Below, one piece after another: positions 20,265 through 31,210 of a DNA stretch of 64,000 bases. The stretch comes from Phallus indusiatus. Taxonomy: Eukaryota > Basidiomycota > Agaricomycetes > Phallales > Phallaceae. A program made the position numbers and the translations under genes. The stretch covers positions 1 to 64,000 of the forward strand of contig JAQFWX010000083.1 in the NCBI GenBank assembly GCA_027605045.1. The letters are read 5' to 3'. Positions within the stretch are counted from its first letter, which is position 1; each line of letters opens with the position of its first letter. The notes beneath the pieces are model-generated. The model did no database searches. It had not been told where the DNA came from and was given only the letters and a program-made list of their open reading frames with translations.

Positions 20265-23200
20265 TTACAACCCGGTTGGTCTTCTGTGCGATTTCGAAGT
20301 ATCGTATGCCCGTATAAGTCTTGCTTGGTCTTGTTGCCCGGCCGTCTCGGTTTGACTGAAGGCGAACCCACGTGTTCGACGTAGTCTCTGAACTGCGCGA
20401 ACTTTCTTGATAGCCTTTTGAAATCTATTGCGCGATTAAGATAAGCATTCTATATAAGTTAAGAGATTCGACATACTGTTCTTGCCGTGGCCGATAATCT
20501 GGAATGTTGTATTTCTGTAGCTCCTGAGCGATATGATAAGGGAGGGGATAGTACGTTCTTCGATAGCTGGTACAAAAGTTCATCAGATATCGCCAAAAAA
20601 GTTTGTCAAAAACAATTTACTATTTCCACACGAAATCTCGGGCCAGACACACTACCGGGAATAGTAGCAGCGTGAAGTAAAAGATGACATCTCCCCACAG
20701 TCTGGGAACAATACCCTCGTACTCTATGGACAAACCGGCTAGGGGCGCGATGAGAGCGTATAGAGGTAAAAAGACCATAGTGAAGGCGAAGGAACCGGGG
20801 ATAGCTATAGAAAGAGGATGCTTGTAAAAGAAGTCGATCATGACGCAAAGCAAATCTCAGCTCACCTGCGACTGTGTACTTTGTCCATAGACTGGAAGGA
20901 TGTTGTTAGGAACTTGATATTTGTTCACCGTAAACAAACTCACTCAGAAATCAACGCAGCTTTACCCAAAACAGTTAAAAGAACCGCTAAATATAGTGTC
21001 GTTCCCCAGAACCAGTGACCGGTATCGAGGCCGCTGGCCTGCTTCAGATCGCCCCAAAACAAGATAATGGAAAAACCGAACAGAATCTGAGATTCGATTA
21101 ACAAAAAAATGCTGTTTCACAGATGAGAATCAACATACTAAGCTGTGATATAAGGCGTTGATGATCCAGAGCCAGAAGGACGTGCGGGAGAAGAAAGCGT
21201 TAGATTGACCCAAGGTATATAATTGCGGGTATCGGTCTAGTATACGGGCAGAAACAAACTGATCGAAAATGCCAATGACTAAAGGAGGTAATACGGTGAA
21301 CAACACATTGTAGAAGGATAACGTCCATGATTCGAAAGCGATTTGGCCAGAAAAATTGTTAAAGAATGAGAACTACAGGGCGGCGATAAGCGCTCGTTTT
21401 GCGTGCGGGTTAACTTTTCGAAAAACGTACCCAAAACTGTGTCATATACAGCACAATATTTTTGTAGAAAGAATCTAGATGCGATTAGAAACAAGGAGAT
21501 ATCGTTATATCAAGTGGTCCTTACAGAGAATTAGTTTGCATAGCCGTCTGTAACTCCAGGCGCCGTGGACCAGCAGCAGCTTCTTCAAGAACCGAAACTG
21601 CGATATAGCTACATCAGCAGATCGAGCAGCTTGCAAACCCTACAAAAAATCAAAATCTGAAAGAAAATGAGTAGCTCAAACCGTACTTCGACACCCGAAA
21701 TTCCTACGCCCACGTGTGCAGCCTGAATCATAGCCACGTCATTTGCGCCGTCTCCAATAGCTAAAAGAATCGATTTCAGGTTCTTCTTGACCAGCTTTAC
21801 GACAAGAGCTTTCTGCAGTGGCGAGACTCGACCTGTCATAGATGAATAATTAGACCAGAAACGGAAGACGCATGGGACTGGACTCAGATGCGTACAGCAA
21901 ATGACAGCTTTGCATAAGATTGCCAGCTCAAGGAAAGACTTAGACAATTCCTTTTCCAATGCAAAAGTCAGACTCTTTCCATCTGGCGTGCTCTATAAGA
22001 GAATGCAGAGTATGATATGTAAGCTACACGCACCGATGATCAAAGCCAAGTCTTCTAGTTCACCAGACTTGCGTTGGCTTTTGATAGCGTTGAGACGTTT
22101 GGTGATGAACTCTTTCGTCCCATGAGCATTCTCTTCGTTGACAATGACCTTCGAAATACATTAACAAAGCATTTATGGCTCAGGCTTGTCGCAGTCGCTT
22201 ACCAAGTTCATGCTTTCCGAGATCAAACGGCAGGATAATCCAATGTTTATCGCCGTTTCTTGTCTGTCACCAGTCAATACCCATATCTAAACAGCGTTAT
22301 TAGAAAGAGGAATATCTTGCAAAGATAGATACGTACCTTAATTCCAGCCATTTGTAGCGTATGAATGGCATCCGGAACGCCCTCTTGAAGCTTATCCTCA
22401 ATGGCCGTCGCACCCAATAAAAACATGTCACGCTCAATAATCTCGGCGGCCTTATCTAAGGCTTCTCCACGTCCGTTAATGGTCTGGGCAGCCTGGTCGT
22501 AAATCTTGGACCATGTCGCGTATTCACTGGCCGGTATTTCTCTCGAGGCTATACATAAGGTTCGAAGACCTTCGGTAGCGTAGTCTTCCAGGTGTTGAAC
22601 TGTGCTTTCGACGAACGGTTGATTTTCTCCAAGTCGTTCCAGAATAACAGTATCTGCTCCTTTACAAAATAACCGAATTTTTCCGTCAGGGCATCTAACG
22701 ACCGTGGACATGCGCTTCCTCGTTGAGTTGAATTCGCACACGTTCAGAATCTCGAACTCTTGGGTTTCACCCAGAATACTAACGAAGACCGACTTTGGTT
22801 TACGGGTCTAGTATAGAAATAGAAAGAACACATTGGTGGAGAAAAAAACGAAGATTTTGTTAGACTTACATGAAACTGATAGCCTAACATTTCTGCCCCT
22901 GCCACCAACGCCGCTTCATCGGGACTACTTGCTTGATAAACCATCTTGCCTTCCTTGACTTCCGGAATAACAGTATGACATACAGCTAAAAGCGTCATGT
23001 ATTCTCGGGCCACCGCACTTGTATCTGAGAACGGATCCGCTAATAGAGCTCTAAGCTGCGCGAATGTCGAATAAGGTGTGCCTCCTGGGGTCTTAGCTGT
23101 ATCACTACCTTCGGCTTTTGACTCGTCCAGCTTCTCGGAGTAAGATACGCCAGCTACGCAAGCGATCCGAAATTCCATCTCATTGCGAGTAAGAGTGCCA

Positions 23201-25317
23201 GTCTTCATGAATGGATGTCAATACCAACATCAAGACGAATCTAAGTCTGAGACTGACCTTGTCGCTAAAGATGTATTCTATCTGACCGAGTTCCTCAACC
23301 AAACTTGACGTCCGACATAAAGCAGGCGTGTCCGTCTTTTCGTAATACATGTCCAAATCCGAATTGATTAGATGAGCTTGTTGATACTTTACGACCTCCA
23401 TCGTCACGACGAGGGAGATAGGAATAAGATTGTTGTATAGAATGATGAATGTTAAGATATCTATTAAGTAAAAGTCATTAGCTGTGGAAGGCAAGTGATA
23501 TAGAACGAGAATAGCTGACCTTCGACGAATTGCGCGGCTCTAGACAGAGTAGATCCCGAACCAAAAAGGTACCATTGTTTGCTTTCGAAAAACCACTAGA
23601 GAACACGCATAAACGTCAAGAACCGACAAAAAGTTTAGTAATAAACAATACTGACTGCGCGGATGACGCTACCGATCGAACTTCCAATGCTGAGTGCCAG
23701 AAGTATACCAAATAAAAACACGATATGCAAGTTGACCTGACGCACTACAGCCGTGCGCTTGATGGGCGTGGCGGTGGCATTTCTGTCGTTGTGCGTCAAG
23801 TATGCGTCAGTTCTATGATAGTAATACTTACCTTAGCAGTTTCGTTTCATGACCAGTATAGATAACCAGTCCATAGCACCAAGGTGTATTTCGTAGTTGT
23901 GCACCTCGCAATAGTACTTGGTCAGGACCCATGGGCACCTTAAGGTAATGTTAGATACTCTTAGCAAATTAGAATCGTATTGAAATTCTTACCGTCTTAG
24001 GAGCAGCGTTAGGTAGCCTTAGCTCCATAGTGCCCTCAAAAGTATATAAAGAGTTATTGGGTTGCTCACACCGCAGCGTTCCGGCCAGCCGTTGAACAAG
24101 TGCGGCAGATGTGAATGGTGCTGTTTGAGGAGAGGCTTGTTTGATCTTAAGATTCGTTTCACTTGTCCATCGTAAGTATTGCAGAAATAAAACAGACAAA
24201 TTTGTGATTCTTACCCATCTAGGTTACTCGTCTCAATATAACACAGCCCCTCTGGTTCAGAACTTGAGAGTAATAAAAGGTCGGCAGGAATAAACTCGTC
24301 AGATTCAACGCGAACGATATCGCCAACTCGAATATCTCGCCATGGAATGTTTATGAAAGTACCAGTACCCGTCCGGCTCAAGACCTTATTAAACCAGAGT
24401 TTAGTGCTAAAGCATTGGCGTCCCGAACTTGCTTACCTTTGCTTGACGAGAGTTGAGGTCTTTGTCGGACTGATGTCTCTTCGTGTCTTCTTGCAACTCT
24501 TTATAGGCCGATGCTAACAAGACGAGTCCTAATGGTAGTATAGTGGTATACTGGTTCGTAGGCGAGACCCCCGGAATTTGCTGGATACAGGCTGTGAAAA
24601 GGAAGAAAACGTTGGCGTAGTTGGAGAATTGCTCTATAGAATGATCATAAGAACGAGAGTGACACAAAACGTCCTAGAGATGACGACAAACTGACCTTTC
24701 AAAAACTTGGGTAGGAATGTCGCGACATTATATTTACTGGTAGAGACGTAGTTCGAACAGTAACCTTCTGCAAGATTCGTTTCCTCTTCGTTGATTGCGA
24801 TGACACGATTGCCTAGTCTTTCGACCTCTTTTTGCCAGAACCATCTGAACTTGCGTCTTCTTTTAGGTTTCGTCGAAGTTCGTTTCTGAACACCTGGAAA
24901 AGAATCGCTTCCTTCAAAAGAAGGCATTTCGCCGGCGTCGTCATCAATCATCCAATCTTTAGCCATAGGCGAAGCGTTAGAAGCTAGGGGAAGCCCGCTT
25001 TCTCTGCTTTCCATTGCTTTAGCGAATGTTGTTGTACTAGCGAAGGCAGAATCGGGACCGATAAATTGGGAGCTGGCATCTGCTGGTATGGAGTATGAAT
25101 TGTAGGCGGGATTGTTCGACATGGTGTTTAGATGCGAAGACTGATACCGAGACACATGAGGTGCATCTGCATCGTCATCGTCATCAAAGAAGGGGTCCAA
25201 GACGGTTGCTGAGTGAGGCACTGTCGGGGTCTGTGAAGTGGAAGAAGTTGGAGGATATGTTGGTCTATAGGCAGGATTGGCGGAAGATACGAGACGGGCG
25301 AAACTATCGTCCGCCAT
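20265..25317 (-). CDS. DRS2: P4-ATPase, Drs2-type phospholipid flippase
   Basis: A long multi-exon gene with many introns; start ATG at 25317 and stop at 20265. The acidic and Ser-rich cytosolic N-terminus leads to [13 protein letters not shown] and [11 protein letters not shown], the usual entry to TM1 in Drs2. The actuator motif DGETNLKIK (P4 form of TGES) spans an intron near 24200. The phosphorylation motif [10 protein letters not shown] is split by an intron after DK near 23205-23260. The nucleotide-binding domain has [13 protein letters not shown] and [13 protein letters not shown]. The hinge is [21 protein letters not shown] near 21700-21765. The C-terminal exons (FVWKYYRRTYYP, then [14 protein letters not shown]) end with the conserved autoinhibitory GFAFSQTE at 20346-20369. 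The protein moves phosphatidylserine and phosphatidylethanolamine to the cytosolic leaflet of late Golgi membranes, together with a Cdc50 subunit. All key residues appear intact. Confidence 0.94.
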
Positions 25318-25708
25318 AATGTACTTTTGGAGAAATTAGGTGAAGTTGGATGTCGGTAAGTAACGATGTTGTAGAGGAAGGGGCTGTTGTGCTTAGTCAG
25401 CGGAAAGTCTCCCGGCACACCAAAGCCGCTGCGGTACCTTTTTGGGTACCTTGGAGATTGTCAATGAGCGTGCCATTGTTTCCAATTTCAAGAGTTTTTT
25501 GTTGAAGAAAGTAAATGGTGAGATGCTAATAAGCAACTCAAACTGTTTTGTGACAATTATATACTACAGGCAGGTTAGTTGATATATTCGGGTCTGGCCT
25601 TCTTGCCCGACGTCGTGCTTTTTGCCACGTGAAATTGACTAAACGACGTCAACTTTTCCTCCGCCACAGAGTCCTAAATTCCTCTCCAATCGCCTCCAGG
25701 TAAAAAAG
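25318..25708. promoter_or_regulatory. Shared divergent promoter region
   Basis: 391 bp lie between the ATG of the flippase (minus) and the ATG of the F-box gene (plus), so both promoters must lie here. A short TA-rich stretch (attatatac) occurs near 25556, about 150 bp from the F-box ATG. I see no clear factor-binding site. Confidence 0.4.
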
Positions 25709-27340
25709 ATGATCGAACGAAGGCCCATCCCGATTACATGTCCAAAAGACTTGTCAATCTTATCCACAGATTATTTTCCTTCTAAAGAGGAAACGCCGGG
25801 AATCCTAACGACATACAACCATCAAATTGAGATCCTCCGGGAACTCGAATCAGAAATCATGAGCCTGGCTACCAGAATCAAGGACCTGCAAAAGACTCGT
25901 GATCTCGTTCTTAAACTGGTCAATGGCAACGCCTCGCTTATAGCTCCAATCAGGAAACTTTCTGATAAACTGCTCACACGAATATTTCAATATTTGCCCG
26001 TTTACCCATCTTTCGTCGTTACCTCGGTTTGCAAACGATGGAGAGCCGCCGCTATTGCTACGCCGTCCTTGTGGACCGATATTCGACACGGCCAAACATT
26101 TCTCCTCGATTTTCCAAAATTATACCGGTCTTTCTATACGCGACTTGACAACACGTTTGACGAACCTCTCGATCTCACCATCGACACTCGCCACAATGAA
26201 AACGCCTCCCAATTTCATTTTCAACCACACCGCCTACTTTCCATCTCTCAAATGGCTCGAAATCAATTACACAGATGTCGTAGTCTTGCCTTGCACGGGT
26301 TTCATGGTGCCAAATACCTCCTATTGTCGCACATGCGTCCGCCACCCTTGAGAAAGCTTCGCTATCTCTTCATTGATTTTCAATCGGGCACTCTGGAGAG
26401 TTCCACCGTTTTTACGCTAGAACTTCCATGGCTCGATGAACTCAAACTGGTCAATCCGGGAAACCTTCTGCAGCATATTAGAGTACCCGCTGGTCTTCGC
26501 AGACTTCGCTCCTTGACGCTTCATCAGTGCGAGCCTCAAGACCTGGAAATTCTCCCACAATGTCCAAACATCGTACAACTGACTATTCTTTTCTCATTCA
26601 CGGGAACTCAACAACACCTCATCCTCCCATCCCACATATCCCTCCCTAGACTGACAGAGATTTCGATCAGTCAAGGTATATACCAGGGCGTTTATCTCGA
26701 AACAAAAAACGATGCTATTGTATCCGACTTTCTGAGTCGCATTGTATCACCCAGCCTTACCAAATTGACCACCGCCTTAACGCGGGCTTGTACCCAACGT
26801 GCCCTTCCTGATTTTCCCAGTCACCCGGAACGACTTCAAGTCCTGCGCATAGAGTACCTTAGCGAGTGCTATTACGGAGGGGGTGATTTTTCAGAAAGCG
26901 AAGCGTATTATCGTTCCATTTGGGCTGTATTTCCGAACATACACACCCTCATACTTTCTACACCCTTTTTCTGCACTGTGTTTCCAGGATTCGTTTGGAG
27001 TCTACTTCCTCAGAAAAATCAACTCGTTACTGAATGGCCCTGCCCCAAACTAAGAACGCTCACCTTAGCAGGCTTAATAGTCCACTCGGAAATTACTCAG
27101 ATATTTTATCTCAGGACCGATTCCGTTCTTCAACAGCCTTTGAGCGCGTACTTTCACTTTTGTTACGCAAAAAGAAGTGTCGTTGACGCGCTCAAAGTCG
27201 TTGCGGAAGATTTGGATATGATAATGCGCGGGTTGAATAGGTTTCATATCTTGCCGAATTTCAGCGACTTTGAAAAATGCATCACATATCCCTTTCACCT
27301 AATCGATATGAATTCCGACGAGGCAAAGTCAAATGAATAA
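25709..27340 (+). CDS. Intronless F-box protein
   Basis: A single exon of 543 residues. Residues 28 to 65 form a short coiled coil (EILRELESEIMSLATRIKDL). The F-box follows at about residues 72 to 115: APIRKLSDKLLTRIFQYLP, then VTSVCKRWRAAAIATPSLWTDI, the standard agaric F-box wording. The remaining 400 residues have irregular leucine-rich stretches (LPWLDELKLV, LRRLRSLTLHQCE, PKLRTLTLAGL) that look like divergent LRRs. Such proteins are substrate adaptors of SCF ubiquitin ligases and form very large families in Agaricomycetes; the target cannot be read. It has no introns, unlike almost every other gene here, which is common in this family. Confidence 0.9.
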   Translation: MIERRPIPITCPKDLSILSTDYFPSKEETPGILTTYNHQIEILRELESEIMSLATRIKDLQKTRDLVLKLVNGNASLIAPIRKLSDKLLTRIFQYLPVYPSFVVTSVCKRWRAAAIATPSLWTDIRHGQTFLLDFPKLYRSFYTRLDNTFDEPLDLTIDTRHNENASQFHFQPHRLLSISQMARNQLHRCRSLALHGFHGAKYLLLSHMRPPPLRKLRYLFIDFQSGTLESSTVFTLELPWLDELKLVNPGNLLQHIRVPAGLRRLRSLTLHQCEPQDLEILPQCPNIVQLTILFSFTGTQQHLILPSHISLPRLTEISISQGIYQGVYLETKNDAIVSDFLSRIVSPSLTKLTTALTRACTQRALPDFPSHPERLQVLRIEYLSECYYGGGDFSESEAYYRSIWAVFPNIHTLILSTPFFCTVFPGFVWSLLPQKNQLVTEWPCPKLRTLTLAGLIVHSEITQIFYLRTDSVLQQPLSAYFHFCYAKRSVVDALKVVAEDLDMIMRGLNRFHILPNFSDFEKCITYPFHLIDMNSDEAKSNE

Positions 27341-27431
27341 GTACACATGTACAGTATTCGAATAACCCATTATATACAAGTATACCCACATGCTACCAAA
27401 GAACAAACAAGTCTCGCTCTGGCAGTAAAAT

Positions 27432-29937
27432 TCACCGCCCATACTTTTTGATCTCAAGATATCTCAAAGGTGGGTATATAACCGCTGCAAAAACAGCTGC
27501 GAATTCGAAACCCATATCTCCACCAAAAGGACCTAATTTTCGGGCAATAGGTCCAATGTACCATACCTGAGCCATTGAGACTACTGCGCCGGCAATTGCG
27601 CACAAACTTGCAAAGCTGTTTTCGAAAGTTAGGGGGGAAAGAAGATCATTTTTATGAAAACTGTTCACGTACACTGCTGCTGCGCCGACAGGTAACCTGT
27701 TCAAAATAAACTTTTAGTATCGTATCCGATGGGTGACAAATAAATACGCACTCCTGAGGAGAATCATAGACTTTTAAATCGTACCCACCAAGTATACCAC
27801 CTCTCCTTCGAAATATGAAATGCTCTTCAGCGACAATAACAACCCAGAAGGCCACCCAATAACCCAACTATACAGCAGATAGGTTAGAAGGTCACATACG
27901 TGCCATAGCCAAACAAAAGGGAAGGACGTCTCATACAATAGCAAGAAAGTTGTTCAGAATGGTACTGAAATGTTGGCGACCCGCTACACCGGCAACGGTG
28001 TAAATTATGAATGCCAAAATTGTAAAGAAGGCTCTTGGGACGCGTCTGAATGGGGGTATCAATGTTTGCATCGAAAGACCAGCAGAGTCTAAAAAGAGTG
28101 AGATCTGATTGAATATGAGGTCGAAATTACTTTATAATTCAACATACATGTATTGGGAACTAAAACACATTAATTGAACCGGTCGATCATCAGAAAAGCT
28201 AGGGAGAGCGTAACGAATGAAGGGGTAAAGACGTACTATTATTGGCTATTACAGAAAGAGCCAATATAACGAGCAGAAAGTCGCCGCCTTTTCCCCACGG
28301 TTCAAAAACTGGAGGATGAAGTAAGGAAAAACACAATTGCACTGAGTTTTTTCGACAAAAACGTACCAGCTTTCAAAACACCAGCAGCATCATCAGATGT
28401 ATAAACGGTAAGGAAATCAGGAACAGTCATGAGCGCCGCCCCGAGTAGAACAATGAACATGATGGGCGTGAAAAGGCCGAAAAAGGTCAATATGAAAACT
28501 TTAGCTGGAGGAGTGTTCACAGGGAGACGACAATTGAAATCCGCGGCACTGAAAGTGAAAATCTTAGTCCAACAAAAAAATCACTCTTGAGTTGAATCAA
28601 GCGGATTTACACAGGAGCCCATCCTGCACAGGATGAGAATATTATGCCTCCGAAGCTTAGGATATCGGCTGCGCGGAGATGACCTGCGGGATCTTCAAGA
28701 GCGTTTTGTAAACCAGGTTGATAACCTGTTGATGCGTATTACAGATCACGAGAAAGCTATTGTTGAGTTCCTTTTTCAACGTACCCGCATGTCCGCCTAG
28801 AGCATAGACCATTATGAAGATAGCTGACATGACGATCCACGCGAATCGCTCGTAATAGTGCAGGAACTAGTCATTGTTACTGTGATAAGGCCTTTCTTGT
28901 TGAGATATCGAAATTTTGAACGACTTACGTCATACCTGGAAAGAGATTGGAATAAATGAACAAATCATTTAGAAAGAGGAGAGAGTAGCTTTACCCAATG
29001 AAGCAAATGAGCACTATATGTACAATAGGTCAAAGTTACCAAACGAACGTGCAATAAAGCGTGGGAGAGATATTACCTGAAATGACTCTTTGGGGGTGGG
29101 GAATTTAGTAGTCGCTCAAAATTTGATGCAGATAATTAAAACTTATATATACCCAATCAAAATGACACCGACAACCAGAGGCATGTTATGGTTGACCTCA
29201 TGGAAAACTTGACCGGCAAGTATGACAGCGATAACGGAAAAGCCAATCTTGACGGAATCAAAAGCCAGTCATAAGGATTTGTGCGGTCATCTCAACTCAC
29301 TTGTGTAAGCACGTTTAGGAATGAAATCAGGGTTCCGCCCCAGTATCCGTATGAATAGCGGGTGATGACCATTGTTCGCATCCCGAAACGGGGGCCGAGT
29401 GTCGCAATGAAGGCTACAGTTATGCAACCGCTGTTTGAGAAGATCAACAAAGGCATTCGTAGAGAGAAGAAGATGCGTCCTGTGCGTACATGATTGCAAA
29501 ACCTATGGTAGTCGCAACAGTGTGAGCAAACGTGAGCGTGAAAATAGGCTGTGCGAGCATTCCAATCGGGACGGTCGTCAGGACTATGTTTACTCTTTTT
29601 GACTGTCAGGCGAACATTTATTCCTGTCAAACAGAGGTGGAACTCACGAAAACCATAACAACAACAGTCCTATGCTATGCTTGCTCTGTCTCTCTGACTC
29701 CGGCACACGTTCAATACCCCGAGCCTCAACTACAAACGAATGCGTAAGCCAATTAATTGCCAGTCAGCGTAAGTAAAGTAACGAACCGCCAGCATCGAAA
29801 AGTTTTCCGAGACCGTATGCCGCAAATTTGGCCTTGATCTGGGCCTCATCCTCTGCTTGACTAGTATTGTCAGTTGAAATCTTCTCAACGTCATGGATAG
29901 GGCTTTTCTCCGTGAGATCTAGCGAGGGGTTGCTCAT
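27432..29937 (-). CDS. NCS1-family purine-cytosine permease (Fcy2-like)
   Basis: Multi-exon minus-strand gene; ATG at 29937 (MSNPSLDLTEKSP) and stop at 27432 (YLEIKKYGR). The hallmark just before TM1 is VEARGIERVPESERQSKHS, the segment typical of Fcy2/FcyB transporters. After splicing, TM1-TM2 read LLLWFSVNIVLTTVPIGMLA and then TLTFAHTVATTIGF. The next part has ATLGPRFGMRTMVITRYSYG, the conserved GxRxM...RxxxG region. The last helices end in WYIGPIARKLGPFGGDMGFE, again typical. The protein imports cytosine, adenine, guanine or hypoxanthine with protons across the plasma membrane. One acceptor in the first intron set must be chosen carefully (aaaag, then AGTAAAC) to keep frame. I did not splice every exon, but no disabling break was seen. 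Confidence 0.87.
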
Positions 29938-31210
29938 GGCTTATAGGCTAGTACGCTTCAGACCTGTCAGGATTGGCAAGTGGCAAGTGCAAGCAAAGTA
30001 ACAGCGACGAAGTCACATAATTTATCGTCAATCCTTATCAGCAGACGACCTGAAAAAAAAAAGGTGCCACACGAGATAGCCTAATCGGAAGTGAACCCGC
30101 GGCCTATTCCGGAAGCGGGGTAATCCCGAAACTCACATGCCTTCATAGGCCTTCATCTCCATTATCTCATTTCTCTCTCCATGATGTGCCTTTTTTTTTA
30201 TGAAGTCATGCCGATTTATTGTCTCTTTCTCAAATAATCTTTACAACAAAGTACGTTCTCATACCGAGTTCAGAGTCTTATACAGAAAATGAAAAAAAAC
30301 CGCGACAATCTCGTTGACCCTGCGGCCGGTTCGATCATGATCGGCGATTCGGGTCTTGATAATAAAATACGTTCATTTTCCCAGCATTTCCCCTGGCTTT
30401 CCGGAATTGAGCTGTATTTACTTGATCTGAAAAGCAAATGCCAATATGTAATATGATTTCTTGGCTTCATTATTCAGTATAGTATATGGGGAAGAAATAA
30501 AGTATATATGGTTTATTGAGAAGCAAAAAGAAACAGTAATCGTGAAGTACTAACCACATGTTCCCACAGGCAACATTAGTATTACTGGACTCCTAGCCAT
30601 TGGCATTTCCACGCGTGGAATTTGCTAGCGTGTGCAAAGTCTATGAGCGTTATTTAACCAAAACTGTTACGCGTTACGTGTACATAGCACTTTCCCATCG
30701 GACTTTGAAATTCAAGAAATGGACTAACCCACCGCAGCATCGCATTTGAAGGATAGGACACAACAACAGACCCTTTAAGATCAATTTCAACGAATCCGAT
30801 GATTTCATTATTCTTCGAAAGCAATGAAAGGGCGACATGGCTGATTAATTTTCATGCTCTGGACAAAGGTTTCCTCATAAAGCTATGACTACCGAAGTAT
30901 GTTTGATCCGAGTCATAGACAGTGTAACGACTCACAGGAATTATTTTTTCACTAGTTTTGAAGACAAGCCAGGCTAAGCCCTTAACAAAAAAAAGGGAAC
31001 GACACGAATTAGCTTAGACTAAATCTTATTAGTCAGTCCATGGCTCGGACCTGGAAAGCTCCCGCGTCCGATGACGTATCGGGAAAGCATTATGAGACAC
31101 TGTTGTTTGAAAATCGTTTACTAAGACGGTTATTATTCATGTTTCGACATTTATGCCGCTTGAGTTTTCGAAAAGGATTCCAAACTCTCACCTCTCTCCT
31201 TCGTTACTAA
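29938..31210. other. Intergenic region
   Basis: About 1.27 kb between the divergent NCS1 and MFS genes, so it holds both promoters. Several homopolymer runs occur (A-run near 30053, T-run near 30190). No coding frame or RNA gene is supportable. Confidence 0.5.
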
